Origin: Dehalococcoidia bacterium
Lineage (GTDB): Bacteria; Chloroflexota; Dehalococcoidia; Tepidiformales; Tepidiformaceae
Reading direction: 5' to 3'
Length of the DNA: 64,000 nucleotides
Assembly (NCBI GenBank): GCA_020432045.1
Contig: JAGQHB010000004.1
Location: forward strand, 1-64,000
Shown: piece after piece, positions 52,133 to 58,876 of the stretch
Layout: every line of letters begins with the position of its first letter
Position numbering within the stretch: position 1 is the first letter of the stretch
Translations under genes and position numbers: made by a program
Notes under the pieces: generated by a model
Told to the model about the DNA's origin: nothing
What the model saw: the letters and a program-made list of their open reading frames with translations, nothing else
Database searches by the model: none

Positions 52133-54595
52133 TCAGGCCGCGTTCGGCCAGCGTTGGCGCCGGAGGCCCGAAAGAAATTCCACCGGTAGCACCGGGGCGC
52201 TGAATAAATATCCCTGGCCCTCGTCCACACCCGCGTGCACGAGCAGCTTGAGCTGAGCCTCGTTCTCGATTCCTTCGGCCACCACACCGAGGCCCAGCGC
52301 CCGGCCCATCGCGACGATTGCACTCACGAGCGCGAGCGAACGCGCGTCGTGTTCGATCTCGCGGACGAACTCTCGCGGGACCTTCAGGACATCGACCGGC
52401 AGGTCCTTCAGGTATGAGAGGGACGAGTAGCCCGTGCCGAAATCATCGATGTACACCTTGAGCCCTGCTGTCCGGAGGTCGGCCAATGCCTGGAACACGC
52501 CGGGGTCCTGGACCAGCAGACGTTCGGTAATCTCGATCCCAAGTGTGTGCGGCGCGACCTTCGCTGCCGCCGCGTGCAACGTCGCGAGTACGCGCGGGCT
52601 GGTCAGGTCACCAGGACTGAGATTGAGGGACATGGTAATGCCCGCGCCTGGTACGCCGGCCAGGCATGCCATCGCACCGTCGATGATGTGCTGCGCGAGC
52701 GCCCCCGCCAGCCCGTGTTCCTCTGCGACCCGGACGAACTCGTCTGGTGCGACGCGGCCAAGTTGGGCTGACTCCCAGCGCGAGAGTGCCTCGCCGCCGA
52801 CAATCTTCCGGTCACGCAGCGTCACGACCGGCTGTATGACGGTATCCAGTTCCCCGGCGCCCAGAGCTCCCCGGAGCGCATCGGTCATGGCGTACTTCCG
52901 GGCAACCGCGTCGTGCATCGCCTGGCTGAAGCTTTGCGCACGACCTTTCCCCAGTCGCTTTGCCTCGTAGAGCGCGGTGTCGGCGTTTCGCAGCAGCATC
53001 GAGGAGGTTGACACTCCGTCGGCGAGGGCGACACCAATGCTGACGCCCAGGGTAAACGGTCCTTCCGGGGTTTCCAGCGGTGGGGCAAAGGCACGGAGGA
53101 TTTCATCAGTCAGGCTCTGCCATCCATCGGCTGGCACATCGCCGAAGACGGCGAACTCGTCGCCGCCGAGTCGAGCCACCATGGCGCCGGGAGCGGCCGC
53201 CTTCAGGCGGGCTGCCGCTTCCACGAGTACAGCGTCTCCCATCGCATGCCCGAATGTGTCGTTGATGCCTTTGAAGTCGTCCATGTCAATCAGGAGGAAG
53301 ACGCGATTCGAGTCACCGGGGTTGGCACAGAACGCGTCGACCTCCCCGAGCAACCGCCTCCTGTTCGGCAGGCCGGTCAATACATCCTCAAAAGCGAGGC
53401 GGGTGAGGCGGGTGTGAGAAGCGACGCCATTGCAGATCGTCTGGACGAGGGCCGTGTCCGCGTCGTTGAACGTGCGGAATGCACCGCCGTGGCTGGCGAC
53501 GACCAGTGCCCCGAGCGCTTCGGTACCCGAGGAAAGCGGCGCAACCAGCGCCTCGGCGAGATCTGCATCGTCAAGCTCCTGAACGATTCGGGCCCAGAGC
53601 AGATCAGCCTGCGGGTCACGTGGCACCTCCGGCTGAGGAGCATGCACACGGGCGGCGCGCCCCGTAGCGGATGAGACCTCGAGGATGCCCTGGACGGAAT
53701 CAGCGGAAATGACGCTTCGGTGGTTCCCATGAGGGTCCACCCGGAGGTCGACAATGCCGCCCAGGCCCATCGGCACCAGGAGACGCACGTAGTCACACGG
53801 CAGGGAGTCCAGGCATCGCTTCAGGGCTGCAAACAGTCCATCGTCCGACTGTTCGGCCTCCCGGAGCTCTCGTGACGTTTCATAGACCAATTCGAGGCTC
53901 TCACGCCGCTGACGCTCCGATTCGTATGCCCGGTTACCCATAAACACGGCTCCGAGGGGCACACAGACGAGAGGCAGAGCCATGGGAGCCACGTCCCAGA
54001 TGATTGCCGTCGACACGCCCATGCTGGCCCCGCCGACTGACGTGAGAAGGCCGAAGACGACAGAAGTACGGAGGTCGCGGAATGCGAGCCGCCGCTCCGC
54101 GATCGCGATGACACCGAAAACAAGCAATGAGCCAATGATCGAGGCACACATCGCACCGCTCACGGCAGCAACCCAGGTCAGAGGATCGAGGACTCCACCG
54201 CCGTGGGGCAGCGCCCGGTAGACGACAGCCGCGATCGTCGCCGTGAGGCCAAATGTGGCCGTATTGAATAGCAACTTCATTGGCGGCTGGCGGCGATGGG
54301 CGACGAGCACGAAGCCGCTGCCGAGCGTGTACGCAACGACCAGCATCAGGGGTGGTGCGAGCATCAGCCCAAACGTGAGCGGAAGCTCCAGCAGCGAAAA
54401 GGAGTGTGCGCTCTTGCGGACGTGCACGTGCACGACAAGTAACTCCGCAATGGGGGAGGCAGCGAGGAGCATCAGCCCGATGCCGATTTCCTGGCGGCTG
54501 AACGGGCCGTAGTCGTGAACGAGCAGCGGATAGGCGCCGATAGCCACAACCGCCACCACAACCACGTACAACCAAAGGGCCCTCGCCGTGCTCAA
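52133..54595 (-). CDS. Membrane GGDEF-EAL protein (c-di-GMP turnover)
   Basis: 820 residues. Residues 1-225 hold about seven membrane helices of a MASE-like sensor. A coiled linker (ESERQRRESLELVYETSRELREAEQ) and a GAF-like domain (about 240-395) follow. The GGDEF domain (about 400-565) has an intact LGGDEF near residue 475, but the position of the RxxD inhibitory site reads APGA, so product inhibition is unlikely. The EAL domain (about 575-810) keeps GGEALSRW, NLSP, ITERLL, DDFGTGYSSL, the catalytic lysine in LKVP, AEGIE and GQGY, so it should be an active phosphodiesterase. Net activity cannot be told. It is divergent from the peptide/protease locus. Confidence 0.93.
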   Translation of the reverse strand: MSTARALWLYVVVVAVVAIGAYPLLVHDYGPFSRQEIGIGLMLLAASPIAELLVVHVHVRKSAHSFSLLELPLTFGLMLAPPLMLVVAYTLGSGFVLVAHRRQPPMKLLFNTATFGLTATIAAVVYRALPHGGGVLDPLTWVAAVSGAMCASIIGSLLVFGVIAIAERRLAFRDLRTSVVFGLLTSVGGASMGVSTAIIWDVAPMALPLVCVPLGAVFMGNRAYESERQRRESLELVYETSRELREAEQSDDGLFAALKRCLDSLPCDYVRLLVPMGLGGIVDLRVDPHGNHRSVISADSVQGILEVSSATGRAARVHAPQPEVPRDPQADLLWARIVQELDDADLAEALVAPLSSGTEALGALVVASHGGAFRTFNDADTALVQTICNGVASHTRLTRLAFEDVLTGLPNRRRLLGEVDAFCANPGDSNRVFLLIDMDDFKGINDTFGHAMGDAVLVEAAARLKAAAPGAMVARLGGDEFAVFGDVPADGWQSLTDEILRAFAPPLETPEGPFTLGVSIGVALADGVSTSSMLLRNADTALYEAKRLGKGRAQSFSQAMHDAVARKYAMTDALRGALGAGELDTVIQPVVTLRDRKIVGGEALSRWESAQLGRVAPDEFVRVAEEHGLAGALAQHIIDGAMACLAGVPGAGITMSLNLSPGDLTSPRVLATLHAAAAKVAPHTLGIEITERLLVQDPGVFQALADLRTAGLKVYIDDFGTGYSSLSYLKDLPVDVLKVPREFVREIEHDARSLALVSAIVAMGRALGLGVVAEGIENEAQLKLLVHAGVDEGQGYLFSAPVLPVEFLSGLRRQRWPNAA

Positions 54596-54784
54596 CCTGG
54601 CGCAACCTCCCGCAGCCCGCCCGTTGAGCCGGCACGCGGTGGTACGCGTGCGGCAACGAGCCCGCTATAAGGAGAGTTCGTCCACCGCGGCACACTTCGT
54701 CAGCACTCCCGCCATCAACCTTGCTGCCACCGCTGGCTACCAATCCAACGAGATCCAGGTCGCCATGCAAGCGGCAGTGGCGAC
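54596..54784. other. Intergenic region between the GGDEF/EAL gene and the peptide A leader
   Basis: No supported gene. It holds a 7-bp inverted repeat (GCACGCG/CGCGTGC, about 54634-54653) and an AT-poor TATAAG/TATAGC -10-like element near 54665 that could serve either strand, but no good -35 was seen. Confidence 0.4.
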
Positions 54785-54941
54785 AGTACGGTAACCAGCC
54801 GGGTAAACGTAAAGGCGTACTGGCGGTGGCGTGTACCCCGGACTGTCACGTTCTCGCTTCCTCTGCCTCGGGCCGAGTGGCTCATTCTGCGGTGGGCGCT
54901 CCTCACGAGCGCGAGAAACCAAGGCAAGAAGGAACCTCATC
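54785..54941 (+). promoter_or_regulatory. Conserved leader upstream of peptide A (paired with 58465-58617)
   Basis: Aligning back from the start codon, this region matches the leader of peptide B without net gaps. GTGTACCCC/GCGTATCCC lies 111 nt before the ATG, TGTCAC ends 93 nt before it, TCGCTTCC ends 81 nt before it, and AAGAAGGAAC lies at the ribosome-binding site. The hairpin GCGCTC-GAGCGC (54896-54912) ends 29 nt before the ATG and matches GCACTC-GAGTGC in the other copy, a compensatory change. It is probably a structured 5' UTR. No known riboswitch was recognised. Confidence 0.65.
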
Positions 54942-55082
54942 ATGAAGAAGCTTTCACTCCTCGTCGTCGCCGCTGCCATCCTCATAGGTGCGGGGCTTTT
55001 CGCCCAGGGCGCGCAATCAGCAGATGCCGCGGGCCCGCTGCCGCCGCCGCTGTATCAGCCAAACGGCAGCACCTGGTCCTAG
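54942..55082 (+). CDS. Short secreted peptide A ending in GSTWS
   Basis: 46 residues. MKK followed by a hydrophobic stretch (LSLLVVAAAILIGAGLFAQG) and AQSADA gives a clear Sec signal peptide with probable cleavage near ADA-AG, leaving a mature peptide of about 17-18 residues, GPLPPPLYQPNGSTWS-like. The last five residues, GSTWS, equal one unit of the tail repeat of protease A, which begins 40 bp downstream. AAGGA stands 8 nt before the ATG. It is short enough to be missed by gene callers. The homologous peptide B at 58618 supports it as real. Confidence 0.75.
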   Translation: MKKLSLLVVAAAILIGAGLFAQGAQSADAAGPLPPPLYQPNGSTWS

Positions 55083-55122
55083 CCACCGCTGCGTACAGGG
55101 GCAGGTGAAGGAGGGGAAGCAG

Positions 55123-56673
55123 ATGGGATCATCCATCCGCAAACACAGGGACGGGGGCTTGCCGCGATTCGCGCCGATGCTGGCGGTCTTCGCCGTCGTC
55201 GCGGTCGCGCTACTCAGCGGCGGCTCCGCGCTCGCGACAACGTACAACCCGGCCACCGACATGAACTCGATGTACAACACGGCGAAGTACACCGGCGCCG
55301 AAGCCTGGTGTAATGCCGGCTACACGGGCGCCGGCATCGATGTCGCCGTGATCGACACGGGCGTTTCGCCGGTACAGGGCCTGGCGACGCCGGGCAAGAT
55401 CATCTACGGCCCGGACCTGTCACTCGAATCACAGGCGCCGAACCTCCGTAACCTCGACACCAATGGCCACGGCACGTTCATGGCCGGCCTTATCGCAGGC
55501 AAAGACTCGAACCTGACCGTGCCCTACGCGAACGCGCCCGCCACGGCGTACCGCGGTATCGCGCCCGACGCCCGTATCGTCAGCATCAAAGTCGGCGTCG
55601 CCGACGGTGGCGTCGACGTCTCCCAGGTGATCGCCGGGATCTACTGGGTCATCGAACACAAGAACGACAACGGCCTCAACATCCGTGTCCTCAATTTGTC
55701 GTATGGCACCAACTCTGCGCAGTCCTACCTGGTGGACCCGCTCGCCTACGCGGTGGAACAAGCATGGGAAGCTGGCATCGTCGTCGTCGCTGCTGCCGGG
55801 AACACCGGCTATCAGCGTGGCTCCGATGCTCCCGGCCTTGCCAGCCCGGCCGCCGACCCGTTCGTGATCGGCGTCGGCGGCTCCGACTCTATGGGTACTG
55901 CCAGCATCAGCGACGACCGGGTGGGCGACTACTCGGCCAGCTCGGCGGCCTGCGGCTCGCAGTGCAAGAACCCGGACTTCCTTGCTCCGGGCTCGCACAT
56001 CCAGGGCCTCCGCGTGCCGAACTCATTCGTTGATACCAACCATCCGCAGGGACGAATCGACGGCCGTTACTTCCGCGGCAGCGGTACATCTCAGTCGGCG
56101 GCCATTGTCTCGGGCGCAGTGGCACTCGTCCTCCAGAAGCATCCAACCGCAACGCCTGACCAGGTAAAGCGGATGTTCCGCGACCAGGCAAAGAAGCTCG
56201 GCGGATTTGACACGCAGGCGCAGGGTGCAGGCGAGATCGTCCTCTCCAAGATGCTTCCAAAGGCGCCCTCCAAGTTCACCCAAAACTTCGTTCCCTCGAC
56301 CGGGACCGGCTCGCTGGAACTTTCCCGCGGCCATGACCGCATCTCCCGCGATGGCGTTGCGCTCACGGGCGAAAAGGACATCTTCGGGCGGACGTTCAAC
56401 TCGGCGCAGGTCGCCGCCATGGCCGCTTCCGGCAGTACATGGTCCGGTGGCATCTGGAACGGCAGCCCATGGTCCGGTTCCACATGGTCCGGCTCGACCT
56501 GGTCAGGCAGCACCTGGTCGGGGTCTACATGGTCCGGCTCGACCTGGTCGGGCAGCACCTGGTCCGGGTCCACCTGGTCCGGTTCGACGTGGTCGGGCAG
56601 CACCTGGTCCGGGAGTTCCTGGTCCGGAAGTAGCTGGTCCGGCGACAGCTGGGCGACCGGGAGCTGGAACTAA
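55123..56673 (+). CDS. Subtilisin-like (S8) protease A with Trp-pentapeptide tail
   Basis: 516 residues from ATG 55123 (GGAGGGG 6 nt upstream). A signal sequence at about 15-38 (PMLAVFAVVAVALLSGGSALA) is followed almost directly by the catalytic domain: D78 (AVIDTGV), H116 (NGHGTF), oxyanion N227 (AAAGNTG) and S323 (GSGTSQSAA), all intact. No I9-type propeptide is visible. A 45-residue module (SLELSRGHDRI...KDIFGRTFNSAQ) shared with proteases B and C precedes the tail. The tail, residues 437-516, has 16 tryptophans at exact five-residue intervals, mostly GSTWS. A secreted endopeptidase is expected; the tail function is unknown. Confidence 0.93.
   Translation: MGSSIRKHRDGGLPRFAPMLAVFAVVAVALLSGGSALATTYNPATDMNSMYNTAKYTGAEAWCNAGYTGAGIDVAVIDTGVSPVQGLATPGKIIYGPDLSLESQAPNLRNLDTNGHGTFMAGLIAGKDSNLTVPYANAPATAYRGIAPDARIVSIKVGVADGGVDVSQVIAGIYWVIEHKNDNGLNIRVLNLSYGTNSAQSYLVDPLAYAVEQAWEAGIVVVAAAGNTGYQRGSDAPGLASPAADPFVIGVGGSDSMGTASISDDRVGDYSASSAACGSQCKNPDFLAPGSHIQGLRVPNSFVDTNHPQGRIDGRYFRGSGTSQSAAIVSGAVALVLQKHPTATPDQVKRMFRDQAKKLGGFDTQAQGAGEIVLSKMLPKAPSKFTQNFVPSTGTGSLELSRGHDRISRDGVALTGEKDIFGRTFNSAQVAAMAASGSTWSGGIWNGSPWSGSTWSGSTWSGSTWSGSTWSGSTWSGSTWSGSTWSGSTWSGSTWSGSSWSGSSWSGDSWATGSWN
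56431..56670 (+). repeat. 15-bp coding repeat array, protease A tail (GSTWS units)
   Basis: Sixteen consecutive 15-bp units each encoding one Trp (W440 to W515). Ten units encode GSTW; the others are GGIW, GSPW, GSSW twice, GDSW and TGSW. Serine and threonine codons vary freely between units (TCC, AGC, TCG, TCT; ACA, ACC, ACG), so the array is conserved as protein, not as DNA. Confidence 0.95.
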
Positions 56674-58319
56674 TGAGCAGCCACCGACCTCCTACACCTG
56701 ACCGGCACCCGGGTGGACGCCTCCCTGGCGACTATCAAGGCCTGAACCGGTGGAAGAAGACCCTGCTCCTGGCAGCCAGCGGCGCACTCGCGCTGATGGT
56801 TGCCGGGCAGCCCACCCTCACCTCTGTCGCACAGGCGGCACCGCAGAGCGTCAAGGCCACCGGTGGCACGGCCGTCGTCGCGCCGCCCCCGGCTCCAGTA
56901 CTCGACGCCGGCTCGATGGTACTCGTCACCGACAGCACCGGCGCCCGCGCCTACTGGAAGGCCGGCTATACCGGAAAGGGCGTCGACATCGCCATCGTCG
57001 ACTCGGGCGTCGCCCCGGTCGAAGGCCTTTCGACGCCCGGCAAGGTCATCCTCGGCCCCGACCTCTCGTTCGAATCGCAGGACCCGGCGAACCGGTACCT
57101 CGATACGAATGGCCATGGCACCCACCTGGCCGGCATCCTCGCCGGTCGCGACGCGGCGGCCAGCGGCAACTACGCCGATGATGTGACCAGCTTCCTGGGC
57201 ATGGCGCCAGATGCCCGGCTCGTCTCCGTGAAAGTGGCGGACGCCCAGGGCCACACCGATGTCACCCAGGTGATCGCAGCGATCAACTGGGTTGCCCAGC
57301 ACAAGAACGACAATGGCATGAACATCCGCGTCCTGCTGCTCGCCTTCGGTACCGATTCGGTATCGCCCTGGGAGCATGACCCGCTTGTGTTCGCCGCTGA
57401 ACAGGCGTGGAAGCAAGGCATCTTCGTTGTTGTCTCTGCGGGCAACGACGGGCCGGCCGCCTTCAAGCAAAGCACGCTCACGAACCTGGCTTCGAGCCCC
57501 AACCTCTTTGTGATCGGTGCGTCGGACACGCAGGGCACCGCAACACTGCTCGACGATGCCGTCGCACCGTTCTCGTCGGGCGCCAGGGGCGAACGCGCCG
57601 TGGACGTGGTCGCCCCTGGCAGCCATATCATCGGCCTGAAAGCACCTGGCTCCTACGTTGACCAGAAGTTCTCATCGACTGGCGCGTACGGCGACCGTTT
57701 CTTCCGCGGGAGCGGTACCTCCCAGGCAGCGGCCGTGGCGGCCGGTGCTGCAGCGTTGGTCATCCAGGAACAACCGGGTGTCACGCCCGACGCGCTGCGT
57801 GCGCTGCTGATGCGTACTTCCACTCCGCTGGCCGGTACTTCGTGGTCTGCCCAGGGCGAAGGCGCGCTTACGCTCGCCAACGTACTTGGCAGGAAGGCCG
57901 GCAAGACCAAGTCGAGCAACTACTGGTCCGACGGACTCGGAACACTCGACTCAGCCCGCGGGTCCAACCGGCTCGCCTTTGACGGCCAGGTCCTATCCGG
58001 CCAGATCGACATCTTCCGGGCCCCATTCGATAGCGCAGCGATGGCGAAGGCGGAAGCGAATGCCTTCAGCTGGTCTGGCGGCGCATGGAACGGGAATGAG
58101 TGGGCCGCATCAAGCTGGTCTGCGAGTTCCTGGTCGGCAAGCAGCTGGAGTGCGTCTAGCTGGTCAGCAAGTTCCTGGTCAGCCAGTAGCTGGAGCGCGT
58201 CCAGCTGGTCGGCGAGTTCGTGGTCGGCCAGTAGCTGGAGCGCGTCCAGCTGGTCAGCCAGTTCGTGGTCGGCCAGCAGCTGGAGCGCCAGCTCCTGGTC
58301 CTCCGCCGCCTGGGAGTAG
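56673..58319 (+). CDS. Subtilisin-like (S8) protease B with Trp-pentapeptide tail
   Basis: 548 residues; its ATG shares one base with the stop of protease A (TAATG), so translation is coupled. The N-terminal signal is at about 28-56 (KKTLLLAASGALALMVAG...AQAA). The catalytic domain starts near DAGSMVLVTDSTGA with D110, H148, N258 and S350 in standard contexts. As in protease A there is no obvious I9 propeptide. The shared pre-repeat module is TLDSARGSNRL...IDIFRAPFDSAA. The tail (from W467) has 17 tryptophans every fifth residue, mostly SASSW, ending SAAWE. Terminated by a strong hairpin. Confidence 0.93.
   Translation: MSSHRPPTPDRHPGGRLPGDYQGLNRWKKTLLLAASGALALMVAGQPTLTSVAQAAPQSVKATGGTAVVAPPPAPVLDAGSMVLVTDSTGARAYWKAGYTGKGVDIAIVDSGVAPVEGLSTPGKVILGPDLSFESQDPANRYLDTNGHGTHLAGILAGRDAAASGNYADDVTSFLGMAPDARLVSVKVADAQGHTDVTQVIAAINWVAQHKNDNGMNIRVLLLAFGTDSVSPWEHDPLVFAAEQAWKQGIFVVVSAGNDGPAAFKQSTLTNLASSPNLFVIGASDTQGTATLLDDAVAPFSSGARGERAVDVVAPGSHIIGLKAPGSYVDQKFSSTGAYGDRFFRGSGTSQAAAVAAGAAALVIQEQPGVTPDALRALLMRTSTPLAGTSWSAQGEGALTLANVLGRKAGKTKSSNYWSDGLGTLDSARGSNRLAFDGQVLSGQIDIFRAPFDSAAMAKAEANAFSWSGGAWNGNEWAASSWSASSWSASSWSASSWSASSWSASSWSASSWSASSWSASSWSASSWSASSWSASSWSASSWSSAAWE
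58065..58319 (+). repeat. 15-bp coding repeat array, protease B tail (SASSW units)
   Basis: Seventeen Trp at five-residue spacing (W467 to W547), 13 of them in ASSW units. The segment 58105-58319 matches 60534-60748 of protease C with 5 mismatches in 215 bp by eye and no gaps. Confidence 0.95.
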
Positions 58320-58356
58320 GCCAGCGAATCACGACTATCGATCTACGACCTACTTA

Positions 58357-58386
58357 GGAGGGCGGCCCGAAATCGGGCCGCCCTCC
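58357..58386 (+). terminator. Strong intrinsic terminator after protease B
   Basis: A 13-bp perfect stem GGAGGGCGGCCCG / CGGGCCGCCCTCC with loop AAAT, 37 bp after the stop, followed by TTGGCGTTT. It separates the first unit (peptide A, proteases A and B) from the second. Confidence 0.85.
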
Positions 58387-58464
58387 TTGGCGTTTCAGCG
58401 CAGACCCTGCCCGAGCGGTCGCAGGAGCGCGCCTCACGCCGCGCTCCTGGAACCGACGCCGGCA

Positions 58465-58617
58465 CAGTAAAGAGTGGGTGAGTAAAGCAGGCGGATCACC
58501 GGTGACGCGTATCCCTGAATGTCACTGGTTCGCTTCCGCGGTGGATGGCTGGCACTCGCATTCTGTGATGACGCACTCACTCGAGTGCGAGCATCAAAGG
58601 TAAGAAGGAACACCATC
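58465..58617 (+). promoter_or_regulatory. Conserved leader upstream of peptide B (paired with 54785-54941)
   Basis: Second copy of the leader described for peptide A. GCGTATCCC begins 111 nt before the ATG, TGTCAC and TTCGCTTCC lie at identical distances, and the hairpin CGCACTC-ACTC-GAGTGCG (58572-58589) ends 28-29 nt before the ATG. Upstream, CACAGTAAAG and GAGTAAAG-like segments also align to CAGTACGG and CGTAAAGG in the first copy. Confidence 0.65.
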
Positions 58618-58782
58618 ATGAAAAGGCTCTCACTCTTCGTTTTCACCGCGGCCGTCGCCATCTCCGGTGGTATTGCAACCCAGGGTCTCGACGCGGCAAG
58701 CGCCGGTGGTCCGCCACCCGTCGTCAAGTTCTTCAAGCTCCTCGAACCGATATTCAACCTGCTCGGGAGCACCTGGTCGTAG
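58618..58782 (+). CDS. Short secreted peptide B ending in GSTWS
   Basis: 54 residues. MKRLSLFVFTAAVAISGGIATQG is a Sec signal core; cleavage is likely after ASA or nearby (GLDAASAG), leaving roughly 25 residues with a Pro-rich start (GGPPPVV), a hydrophobic amphipathic middle (KFFKLLEPIFNLL) and the C-terminal GSTWS shared exactly with peptide A. AAGAAGGAAC precedes the ATG at the same distance as in peptide A. Protease C follows 94 bp downstream; a small hairpin (ATCCC/GGGAT around a TTCG loop) right after the stop might attenuate read-through. Confidence 0.75.
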   Translation: MKRLSLFVFTAAVAISGGIATQGLDAASAGGPPPVVKFFKLLEPIFNLLGSTWS

Positions 58783-58876
58783 AAATCCCCTTCGCGGGAT
58801 GACGTGGGCCCTCGAAGGTCCGCAGCTCGCCCTCGGGCTGCGTCTCCGGCGACCGTATGAAGACAGCAGGAAACAC

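Noticed and set aside
54588-54794. 68-codon plus-strand frame upstream of the peptide A leader
   Set aside because: Starts inside the 5' end of the GGDEF/EAL gene, no ribosome-binding site at the start and no recognisable sequence; it overlaps the conserved leader.
54785-54941. Leader considered as a c-di-GMP-I (GEMM) riboswitch because of the nearby GGDEF/EAL gene and a GGTAACC segment
   Set aside because: The conserved GEMM core (CACAGGGCAAACC-type and GACGCAAAGCC segments) is missing on both strands.
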